A stretch of 13,290 nt of DNA from Bacteroidaceae bacterium (GTDB lineage: Bacteria; Bacteroidota; Bacteroidia; Bacteroidales; Bacteroidaceae), in NCBI GenBank assembly GCA_017383665.1, contig JAFNWA010000178.1, forward strand, positions 1 to 13,290, read 5' to 3'. The position numbers were made by a program, and so were the translations under genes. Below the pieces are notes generated by a model. The model searched no databases and was not told the DNA's origin. It saw only the letters and a list, made by a program, of their open reading frames with translations. Of the stretch, positions 1-7,107 are shown in pieces; within the stretch, counting starts at the first letter, position 1; every line of letters begins with the position of its first letter.

Positions 1-1
1 A

Positions 2-910
2 AACGATACACCTATGTCTTTGCGCTATGGTGAGAACCCACACCAGAAGGGTGCTTTCTACGGCAACTTCAACGATATGTTGGAGCAGATTCATGGCAAG
101 GAGATTTCATACAACAACCTGCTCGACATCAATGCAGCAGTTGAGCTTATCAATGACTTTGCAGGCGAGACAACCTTCGCGATCCTCAAGCACAACAACG
201 CTTGCGGTTTGGCTTCACGCCCCACATTGGCCGAGGCTTGGGATGCAGCCCTTGCCGGTGACCCGGTATCGGCATTCGGCGGCGTGCTCATTGCAAACGC
301 AAATGTTGACAAAGCTACAGCAGAGAAGGTGAACGAGATTTTCTTCGAGGTTATCATTGCGCCAAGCTATGATGCCGATGCTCTTGAGATACTCAAGCAA
401 AAGAAGAACCGCATCATCCTCATCCAAAAATCTACCGCAATGCCCGAGAAGACCTTCCGCAGCGTGCTCAATGGTGTTCTCGTTCAAGACCGCGACGCAA
501 AGGTCGAGACTGCAGCCGATTTGCAGACTGTTTCAAAGGTTGCTCCAAAAGCCGAGGAGATTGAGGATATGCTCTTTGCAAACAAGATTGTAAAACACAG
601 CAAGAGCAACGCTATTGTCCTTGCAAAGAACAAGCAGCTCATTGCAAGCGGCGTGGGACAGACATCACGCGTTGACTCATTGCGCCACGCAATTGAGAAG
701 GCCGGCAACTTCGGTTTCTCACTCCAGGGTAGCGTAATGGCCAGCGATGCGTTCTTCCCATTCCCCGACTGCGTGCAGATTGCACACGAGGCAGGTGTTA
801 CAGCAGTTGTTCACCCGGGAGGTTCTATCCGCGACAAGGAGTCTGTTGATTACTGCGACGCTAACGGCGTGGCAATGGTAATCACAGGATTCCGTCACTT
901 CAAACATTAA
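2..910 (+). CDS. purH: Bifunctional PurH (AICAR formyltransferase/IMP cyclohydrolase), 3' part only
   Basis: PurH carries out the last two steps of purine synthesis in the cytoplasm: formylation of AICAR with 10-formyl-tetrahydrofolate, then ring closure to IMP. The gene runs in from the left edge; the first whole codon is at base 2 (N-D-T-P before the Met at 14), so that internal Met is not the start. About 302 residues are visible, against roughly 500 for the whole protein, and they cover the C-terminal formyltransferase domain; the N-terminal cyclohydrolase domain is outside. Visible family motifs are LRYGENPHQ, the KHNNACG segment carrying the Lys-His pair used in formyl transfer, DPVSAFGG, GVGQTSRVDS, SDAFFPFPD and HPGGSIRD, ending in the typical GFRHFKH tail. 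It lies 24 bases upstream of mreB on the same strand, so read-through into the shape operon is likely. Identification is very secure. Confidence 0.97.
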   Translation, partial: NDTPMSLRYGENPHQKGAFYGNFNDMLEQIHGKEISYNNLLDINAAVELINDFAGETTFAILKHNNACGLASRPTLAEAWDAALAGDPVSAFGGVLIANANVDKATAEKVNEIFFEVIIAPSYDADALEILKQKKNRIILIQKSTAMPEKTFRSVLNGVLVQDRDAKVETAADLQTVSKVAPKAEEIEDMLFANKIVKHSKSNAIVLAKNKQLIASGVGQTSRVDSLRHAIEKAGNFGFSLQGSVMASDAFFPFPDCVQIAHEAGVTAVVHPGGSIRDKESVDYCDANGVAMVITGFRHFKH

Positions 911-934
911 CAAAGAAAAAACAGAAAAAAGAAA

Positions 935-1951
935 ATGGGTTTATTTTCATTCACAAAAGATGTTGCAATAGACTTGGGTACAGCAAACACCATTGTGTCA
1001 TACGATGGAAAAATTGTTGTTGACGAGCCTTCTGTTGTAGCCATAGACGGACAAAAGAAGATGATTGCGGTTGGTGAAAGGGCAAAGCAGATGCACGAGA
1101 AGACCAACCCAAACATACAGACAATCCGCCCATTGAGAGACGGTGTCATAGCAGACTTCTATGCCTGCGAAATGATGATGCGCGGTTTCATCGACAAAAT
1201 CAACATGGGCAGCAAACTTTTCACACCATCATTGCGCATGGTCATTGGCGTACCCTATGGTTCTACCGAGGTTGAGCTCCGTGCCGTACGCGACTCTGCC
1301 GAGCATGCCGGTGGGCGCGATGTCTATCTCATATATGAGCCTATGGCATCGGCACTCGGTATCGGCCTTGATGTAACAGCACCAGAAGGCAACATGGTTG
1401 TTGACATAGGTGGTGGTTCAACTGAGATTGCTGTCATCTCACTCGGTGGCATTGTATCCAACGGTTCGTTGCGCACTGCCGGTGACGACTTCACAGCCGA
1501 CATCCAGGACTACATGAGCCGTCAGCACAATGTACGCGTCAGTGAGCGTATGGCCGAGCGTATCAAGATTCATGTAGGTTCTGCACTAACCGATCTTGGC
1601 GACGAGGCACCGGAGGACTACATTGTACATGGTCCTAACCGTATCACAGCAATGCCAATTGAGGTTCCCGTATGCTATCAGGAGATTGCACACTGTATTG
1701 ACAAGTCAATCATCAAGATTGAGAATGCCATTATAAGTGCATTGGAGCAAACACCACCAGAACTTTATGCCGACATTGTACACAACGGTATCTACCTTGC
1801 CGGTGGAGGCGCATTGCTCAGAGGATTGGACAAGCGTCTGTCAAACAAAATCAACATACCGTTCCACATTGCCGAGAATCCGCTCTATTGCGTAGCAAAG
1901 GGTACAGCTCTCGCGCTCAATGACCTGACATATCCATTCCTGATGAGATAA
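935..1951 (+). CDS. mreB: Rod shape-determining actin-like protein MreB
   Basis: MreB is the bacterial actin homologue that polymerises on the inner face of the cytoplasmic membrane and organises lateral-wall synthesis. The 338 residues match the usual family length. Actin-fold motifs appear in order: phosphate-1 loop DLGTANT (13-19), the Glu of the YEPMASALG segment (about E135) in the hydrolysis region, phosphate-2 loop DIGGGSTE (157-164), and the adenosine motif AGGGALLRGLD (289-299). The first residues (MGLFSF) are hydrophobic and could contribute to membrane contact, which is an inference. The start follows a 24-base, very A-rich gap after purH with no strong Shine-Dalgarno sequence; A-rich leaders are common at start codons in Bacteroidota. 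It is first in the mreB-mreC-mreD-PBP2-rodA run. I saw no convincing promoter in the short gap, so transcription may come from purH or from inside it. Confidence 0.98.
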   Translation: MGLFSFTKDVAIDLGTANTIVSYDGKIVVDEPSVVAIDGQKKMIAVGERAKQMHEKTNPNIQTIRPLRDGVIADFYACEMMMRGFIDKINMGSKLFTPSLRMVIGVPYGSTEVELRAVRDSAEHAGGRDVYLIYEPMASALGIGLDVTAPEGNMVVDIGGGSTEIAVISLGGIVSNGSLRTAGDDFTADIQDYMSRQHNVRVSERMAERIKIHVGSALTDLGDEAPEDYIVHGPNRITAMPIEVPVCYQEIAHCIDKSIIKIENAIISALEQTPPELYADIVHNGIYLAGGGALLRGLDKRLSNKINIPFHIAENPLYCVAKGTALALNDLTYPFLMR

Positions 1952-1958
1952 TATCGCT

Positions 1959-2804
1959 GTGAGAGCAATATTGAACTTTCTTATAAAGCACAATCACTGG
2001 TTCCTCTTCATACTTTTGGAGGGAATCAGTTTTGTGCTTATTGTCTGTTTCAACAACTTTCACAAAGCGACATTCTTTACATCTGCAAACAGCGTGGTCG
2101 GAAACATCTATTCGGCAGTGTCTGACATTGAGGGATATTTTAACTTGAAAGATGAAAATTCCACACTCACAAAGCATAACCAAGAGTTGCTCAATGAGAT
2201 TGAGAGTTTGAAAGGCAAACTGATGGAGTACGAGGACAGCGCTTCGCTTGCCAATAATGAGTGTATCATAGAGCACAACAATGACTATCGTTATACTGTC
2301 GCACGCGTTGTAAACAACTCCACAAACAATGTCAATAATTTCCTGACGATTGACAAAGGCATTGCACAAGGTATTGATGCAAAAATGGGAGTTTTCAACG
2401 AAAAAGGAGTGATTGGAGTCACATATACATCATCTGACAATTTCACGGTGGTGATGCCACTTCTAAACAGTAAAAGCGCAATAAGTTGCAAGGTAAAGAA
2501 TAGCACATTCTGTACATTAAGATGGGATGGAAGCGACATACGCTACTCATATCTGATTGACCTTCCCAGATATGAGATTTTTGAGAATGGAGATACTGTT
2601 ACCACAAACGGATATTCTTCAATCTTCCCATCAGATATTCCGGTGGGAACAATTGACAAACTTGAAGATTCAGCCGATGGACAATCATACCGTGCTCGCG
2701 TAAGGTTATTTGTGGACTTCTCCGACATAAACAAGGTTTACATCGTTGGCAGCACAAAAAAGGCAGAACAGGACCAACTTGAAGAGAGTATAAAGAAAAA
2801 ATGA
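1959..2804 (+). CDS. mreC: Rod shape-determining protein MreC (GTG start)
   Basis: MreC is a single-pass membrane protein whose periplasmic part activates PBP2/RodA during cell elongation. The 281-residue product has a short cytoplasmic tail, one membrane segment at about residues 13-33, a probable coiled coil at about 62-95 (charged heptad-like stretch with KHNQELLNEIESL), and a C-terminal beta-rich MreC domain at about 110-265, with the recognisable TIDKGIAQGIDAKMGV and GVIGV segments. Translation appears to begin at a GTG 7 bases after the mreB stop; this start gives a standard MreC N-terminus directly ahead of the membrane helix, and no nearby upstream ATG is available. The stop overlaps the mreD start (ATGA, 4 bases shared), suggesting translational coupling. 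The weaker start may keep MreC below MreB levels, which is inference. Confidence 0.95.
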   Translation: MRAILNFLIKHNHWFLFILLEGISFVLIVCFNNFHKATFFTSANSVVGNIYSAVSDIEGYFNLKDENSTLTKHNQELLNEIESLKGKLMEYEDSASLANNECIIEHNNDYRYTVARVVNNSTNNVNNFLTIDKGIAQGIDAKMGVFNEKGVIGVTYTSSDNFTVVMPLLNSKSAISCKVKNSTFCTLRWDGSDIRYSYLIDLPRYEIFENGDTVTTNGYSSIFPSDIPVGTIDKLEDSADGQSYRARVRLFVDFSDINKVYIVGSTKKAEQDQLEESIKKK

Positions 2805-3304
2805 CAAGAAAAGCCATCATACGAATGAGGAACTTTGTGCTGCTTTTATTGGCTCAAGTTCTTGTATTCAGCCAAATTCATCTTTTTGGCTACGCTACAG
2901 CTGTCATATTCACCATTTTCCTGCTCAAGTTACCACGCCACACAACAAAGAACGAGCTGATGGTGTGGGGCTTCTTGTTCGGTATTATCACAGACATGTT
3001 CTGTAACACCCCAGGTATTCATTCTGCCGCAGCAACCGCAATGGCTTTTTTCAGGAACCCCATTTTGTCGGCGTTCACACACAAGGGATTACCCGAAGAC
3101 TTCATCCCTGGAGTAAAAAGCATGAAATGGGGAGGATATATAGTTTATGCAGCAATATGCATATCCATCTTCTACGCCCTGCTTTTCACACTTGAATTGT
3201 TTGCTATAAGATACTTGGCAACACTCATAATCAGCACAATAGGCAGCACTCTGTTGACGATGTTGTTTATTGTGGTTGCAGAATTCTTCACACCTAAAAA
3301 GTGA
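2801..3304 (+). CDS. mreD: Rod shape-determining membrane protein MreD
   Basis: MreD is a small polytopic inner-membrane protein of the elongasome that works with MreC. The product is 167 residues, normal for the family, and very hydrophobic. Membrane segments can be seen at roughly 10-24, 30-45, 52-68, 111-134 and 137-162. The LFGYATAVIFTIFLLKLP stretch near the N-terminus resembles other Bacteroidales MreD proteins. MreD is poorly conserved, so the call rests on hydrophobicity, this stretch and position between mreC and PBP2. The ATG at 2801 overlaps the mreC stop; a second in-frame ATG at 2825 (MRNF) is an alternative that would remove eight basic N-terminal residues. Translational coupling favours 2801. 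Confidence 0.9.
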   Translation: MTRKAIIRMRNFVLLLLAQVLVFSQIHLFGYATAVIFTIFLLKLPRHTTKNELMVWGFLFGIITDMFCNTPGIHSAAATAMAFFRNPILSAFTHKGLPEDFIPGVKSMKWGGYIVYAAICISIFYALLFTLELFAIRYLATLIISTIGSTLLTMLFIVVAEFFTPKK

Positions 3305-3308
3305 CGAT

Positions 3309-5162
3309 ATGAAAAATGACAAATTCGAGAGCCGCAAGTATATCTTGTCCGGAATTGTCTTGCTCATATTCATCGTATATCTGACACAAGTATTCTCGCT
3401 TCAGATAAACGACAGTGAAGAGTGCCAAAACATAGCTGACAGAAACGCCTGTTTAAAGAAGACGGTCTATCCGGCTCGCGGACAGATGTATGACCGCAAT
3501 GGCGAACTTCTTGTTTTCAACAAGACATCATACGACATTACATTCATTCCACTTGAAATAAAGGGTGCTGACACTCTCGAACTCTGCAATACATTAGGGA
3601 TAACCATTGACGATTTCACAAATCGCATGGATTATATCAAGAACAAAAAAAACAATCCGGGATATTCCAAATTCACAGAGCAAACATTTATGGCACAAAT
3701 CCCGGACGAAAATCTCTCTGTATTTCAAGAAAAAGCATTTTTGTTCAAGGGATTCTACACGCGCAAACGCTACATAAGGGAGTACAAATATGATGTTGCT
3801 GGCGGACTGTTCGGAGACATTGGAGAAGTATCATCCAGGGAACTTGAGAATGACAGTTACTACGAACAGGGTGACTACATAGGCAAACAGGGCCTGGAAG
3901 CTTCATACGAAAAACAGCTTCGAGGCAAGAAGGGACAGGAAATCCAAAAAATTGATGCTCATAGGCGCATTAAGGGCAAATACAAAGACGGAGCACTTGA
4001 CACATTCCCAGTACGAGGTAAAAACCTTACATTGAGTCTTGATATTGAACTCCAGATGCTTGGTGAGCGCCTGATGAAGAACAAGATTGGAAGTATCGTA
4101 GCCATAGAGCCCGAAACAGGAGAAATCCTCTGCATGGTTTCATCCCCCTCATATGACCCGGCCCTGCTTACAGGACGCGACAGAGGTGCAAATTACAAGA
4201 AACTTACCGAAGACAAGCGGAAGCCTTTGTTGAACAGAGCAGTAACCGGCACATACCCTCCAGGTTCGACATTCAAGACCTCTCAGGCTGCAATGTTTCT
4301 TGAAGAGGGAGTTGTCACACCACAGACAGCATTCAACTGCAGCAACGGATTTATCATGAATAATTTCCGTTTGGGGTGTCACTCCCATAAATCGCCAATA
4401 GCTCTAAAAGAGGCAATATCAACTTCTTGCAATGCCTATTTCTGTTGGGGACTACACCGCATGTTCGGCATGAATAAATACGGTGGCAGAAAGGAAGCGA
4501 TGAACACATGGCGCGACTACATGGTATCAATGGGATTCGGATATAGACTTGGAGTAGATCTCCCGGGTGAATCAAGAGGTATGATACCAAATGCCGAATA
4601 TTATACACGCCATTACGGAAACTATTGGCGTGCCGTGACCGTGATAAGCATATCAATTGGACAGGGCGAAGTGACCTTGACTCCATTGCAGATTGCCAAT
4701 CTTGGAGCGATCATTGCAAACAGAGGCGAGTATATAACCCCACACATGGTAAAAGAGATTGAGAACGACACTATTGCCGGAGAGTTCCTTACGCCCAAGA
4801 AAACAATGGTCGGAAAGAAGGCTTACGAAGAGGTAATCAAAGGTATGCGCCATGCCGTAACACATGGAACTTGCCGCGAAGCAAATATACCGGGGCTCAA
4901 TGTCTGCGGAAAGACCGGTACCGCTCAAAACATCAACAAGGAACAGGATCACTCGGTATTCTTGGGATTCGCCCCGATGAAAACGCCAAAGATAGCTATT
5001 TCAGTATATGTTGAAAACGGTGGATTCGGTAAGGATTATGCTGTACCCATTGGAGCTTTGATGATTGAAAAATACCTTAACGGCAAGCTGACTCCTGAGA
5101 GTGAGAGCAAGGCGGATGAAATGAGTAAAAGAAGAATTTACTATGGACAGGAGAAAAGGTAA
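3309..5162 (+). CDS. mrdA: Penicillin-binding protein 2 (elongation-specific transpeptidase)
   Basis: This is a class B PBP that cross-links new peptidoglycan in the periplasm as the partner of RodA. I choose the ATG at 3309, 4 bases after mreD: it gives a short cytoplasmic tail (MKNDKFESRKY) and a signal-anchor helix at about residues 12-33, whereas the in-frame Met at 3270 lies inside mreD and adds a tail unlike the family. The product is 617 residues. After the anchor comes the dimerisation/pedestal domain, beginning with YPARGQMYDRNG, and then the transpeptidase domain with all three active-site motifs: STFK (catalytic Ser about 320, Lys about 323), SCN (about 373-375) and KTG (about 535-537, in CGKTGTAQN). 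The SIGQGEVTLTPLQIAN segment is also typical. All key residues are intact. The last 20 bases overlap rodA, consistent with coupled synthesis of the enzyme pair. Confidence 0.96.
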   Translation: MKNDKFESRKYILSGIVLLIFIVYLTQVFSLQINDSEECQNIADRNACLKKTVYPARGQMYDRNGELLVFNKTSYDITFIPLEIKGADTLELCNTLGITIDDFTNRMDYIKNKKNNPGYSKFTEQTFMAQIPDENLSVFQEKAFLFKGFYTRKRYIREYKYDVAGGLFGDIGEVSSRELENDSYYEQGDYIGKQGLEASYEKQLRGKKGQEIQKIDAHRRIKGKYKDGALDTFPVRGKNLTLSLDIELQMLGERLMKNKIGSIVAIEPETGEILCMVSSPSYDPALLTGRDRGANYKKLTEDKRKPLLNRAVTGTYPPGSTFKTSQAAMFLEEGVVTPQTAFNCSNGFIMNNFRLGCHSHKSPIALKEAISTSCNAYFCWGLHRMFGMNKYGGRKEAMNTWRDYMVSMGFGYRLGVDLPGESRGMIPNAEYYTRHYGNYWRAVTVISISIGQGEVTLTPLQIANLGAIIANRGEYITPHMVKEIENDTIAGEFLTPKKTMVGKKAYEEVIKGMRHAVTHGTCREANIPGLNVCGKTGTAQNINKEQDHSVFLGFAPMKTPKIAISVYVENGGFGKDYAVPIGALMIEKYLNGKLTPESESKADEMSKRRIYYGQEKR

Positions 5163-6582
5163 CATATTGCAACGCCTGGACTTGTGGACCATACTACTGT
5201 TCGCATCACTTGCCATAATGGGTTGGTTCGCGATACATAGTGTAGAGTCCGGGAGCATAATGTCTGGACAAAGTGGCAAGCAGATCATTTGGATATGCAT
5301 TTCACTTTTTACCGGACTTGTCTTGCTATGTATTCCCAAGCACACCTACCGCAACATCTCCTTAATATTGTATGCCGCGACACTGGCACTGGGAATACTG
5401 ACAATCTTCATAGCAACAGACATCAAAGGTTCCCGTTCATGGATATCAGCAGGTTCTTTCAGCATACAGCCGGCAGAATTCATGAAGTTTGCAACCGCGC
5501 TCATGCTGGCAACATATATCGGGCGACGGGATTTTAAAATAAGCAATAACAGAGACTTTATAAAGTGTGTTGGCATAATCATACTGCCCATGCTCATTAT
5601 TCTTGCACAGAGGGAAACTGGTAGTGCATTAGTCTATCTGGCACTATTCCTTGTACTCTATCGCGAAGGAATGACGGGAATATTTCTATTGACAGCAATC
5701 AGTGCCATAATCTATTTTGTCGTCGGTGTCAAGTACAGCGTAGAGACAATGTCCCAACTGCCAGTGAATGTGGGACAATATGCCACCACAGTCATAATAC
5801 AGATCATATCCATTGCCATAGTCAAGTTCTGGTGTAAACATGACAGGACATTTACTGTTTTGTTTTTTACCAACCTCTCAGGAACCCTATTATCTTATTG
5901 GATAGCAGTGTATCTTGTAGAGTTCAACATCATGATTGTACAATATGCATTACTGCTGTTCAATATCATATACCTGCTACTGCAGATAAGACTCAGCAAA
6001 GAAAAACGCAACCTATGGGTAGCGTTATACATCATTGGAGCCATTGGCTTCAACTACTCATGCAGTTACATCATGCAAAATGTAATGCAACCTCACCAAA
6101 AGGAGAGAATCGAGGTCCTTTTTGGATTAAAGGAGGATAAAAACGATGCCGGATACAATGTACTGCAATCAAAGATTGCCATCGGCTCCGGAGGTACTTT
6201 TGGTAGAGAACCCCTGAGTTGCACACAGACCAAACTGGGTTTTGTGCCGGAATCGGACACAGACTTCATCTTCTGTAGCATTGGCGAAGAACAAGGTTTT
6301 GCCGGTTCTGCATTCGTGATGATAATGTTCGTCATATTCATTCTGAGAATAATACACCTTGCCGAACGGCAGAACGAGATTTTCGGCAGGGCATACGGAT
6401 ACGCAATAGCATCCATATTCTTCCTACACTTCACAATCAACCTTGGCATGGTGCTTGGCATTACACCCGTAATTGGAATCCCTCTGCCTTTCTTCAGCTA
6501 TGGTGGTTCTTCCTTCCTTGGATTTACTATTCTCCTGTTCATCTTCTTGAGAATAGATGCAGAAAGAGAGATAAAACGATAG
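5143..6582 (+). CDS. rodA: Peptidoglycan glycosyltransferase RodA (SEDS family), enlarged form
   Basis: RodA polymerises lipid II into glycan strands at the outer face of the inner membrane, together with PBP2. The sequence is strongly hydrophobic with many membrane segments. SEDS hallmarks are present: GSRSWI with the conserved Trp (about W100), PAEFMKFATAL (110-120), a GSALVYLALFLVLY segment (160-173), QSKIAIGSGG (342-351), FVPESDTDFIF with the predicted catalytic Asp (about D374), EEQGFAGSA, and PLPFFSYGGSS (447-457). At 479 residues it is about 100 longer than E. coli RodA. The excess lies between roughly residues 197 and 312, where about four extra hydrophobic helices are inserted ahead of the QKERIEVLFG segment. 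Such long RodA proteins occur in Bacteroidota as I recall it, but the role of the insert is unknown to me. Translation starts inside the end of the PBP2 gene. It is last in the operon. Confidence 0.94.
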   Translation: MDRRKGNILQRLDLWTILLFASLAIMGWFAIHSVESGSIMSGQSGKQIIWICISLFTGLVLLCIPKHTYRNISLILYAATLALGILTIFIATDIKGSRSWISAGSFSIQPAEFMKFATALMLATYIGRRDFKISNNRDFIKCVGIIILPMLIILAQRETGSALVYLALFLVLYREGMTGIFLLTAISAIIYFVVGVKYSVETMSQLPVNVGQYATTVIIQIISIAIVKFWCKHDRTFTVLFFTNLSGTLLSYWIAVYLVEFNIMIVQYALLLFNIIYLLLQIRLSKEKRNLWVALYIIGAIGFNYSCSYIMQNVMQPHQKERIEVLFGLKEDKNDAGYNVLQSKIAIGSGGTFGREPLSCTQTKLGFVPESDTDFIFCSIGEEQGFAGSAFVMIMFVIFILRIIHLAERQNEIFGRAYGYAIASIFFLHFTINLGMVLGITPVIGIPLPFFSYGGSSFLGFTILLFIFLRIDAEREIKR

Positions 6583-6588
6583 ACCGGA

Positions 6589-7107
6589 CTACTTTTCAGA
6601 TGTAAGCTTCAGCCCCACATCGCAGACACCGGCAAGAGATTCATCCGACATTATATGTGACAAACGGAGCATCAAAGTATCACTCGGCGATGCTTCAACA
6701 AAGACATCATTGCTCACATTCTGATAAAGAGAACCGGCCGTGCTACCCAACCTGTAACCCGAGTCGTCATATATCTGACAATGCAAGGTATCGACCGACA
6801 GGAGCAGAGTGTCGGCCATTCTAATCGTCTCTACACGCATAATCAGATTCTTATACTTGTAATCAGCATTATAACGAACCAGAGCCGTCATATTTAGAGT
6901 AGTCCCGTCGCTACCGGGTTTGCTCACTCCCTCGTAAAGAAAAGATACCGTGTCTTTGGGTGACCATGAGCTGCTGCTCACCTGCTTGAAACTTTGATAC
7001 ACAGTCCCATCGCAGGAAACCAAGGCCGACACAGCCAGCAACAGCAGATATTTAAGCTTCCGGATTGCCACCCTTCTCCCTCTTTGAGTTGCCTTTTCGT
7101 CCGTCAT
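6589..7107 (-). CDS. gldH: GldH-family lipoprotein
   Basis: The product resembles the GldH lipoproteins, named from gliding in Flavobacterium but widespread in non-gliding Bacteroidota, where the role is unclear. A type II signal sequence is visible: basic n-region, hydrophobic stretch LLLLAVSALV, and a lipobox LVSC with the lipidated Cys at about residue 32. The mature part is about 140 residues, probably beta-rich. GldH-like points are the repeated DT motifs (KDTVSF, ADTLLLSVDT), the NLIMRVET segment, GSTAGSLYQNV and the terminal GVCDVGLKL. The residues after Cys (D-G-T-V-Y) lack the acidic cluster that marks surface-exported Bacteroidota lipoproteins, so a periplasm-facing location is inferred. 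Start choice is uncertain: ATG at 7107 overlaps ricT by 56 bases, while an in-frame GTG at 7071, after a purine-rich stretch, gives a cleaner signal peptide (MAIRKLKY) and a 20-base overlap. It ends 6 bases from the rodA stop. Confidence 0.82.
   Translation of the reverse strand: MTDEKATQRGRRVAIRKLKYLLLLAVSALVSCDGTVYQSFKQVSSSSWSPKDTVSFLYEGVSKPGSDGTTLNMTALVRYNADYKYKNLIMRVETIRMADTLLLSVDTLHCQIYDDSGYRLGSTAGSLYQNVSNDVFVEASPSDTLMLRLSHIMSDESLAGVCDVGLKLTSEK

Noticed and set aside
911..934. Separate promoter for mreB in the purH-mreB gap
   Set aside because: The 24-base gap is purine-rich with no TAnnTTTG box; a promoter inside purH cannot be excluded but I did not find a convincing one.
1917..2369. 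Minus-strand open frame of 150 codons across the mreB/mreC junction
   Set aside because: It is antisense to the MreC membrane and coiled-coil coding region; composition is typical of a shadow frame.
3270..3308. Upstream in-frame ATG extending PBP2 by 13 residues
   Set aside because: It lies within mreD and adds a tail unlike class B PBPs; the ATG at 3309 gives the expected short tail and anchor.
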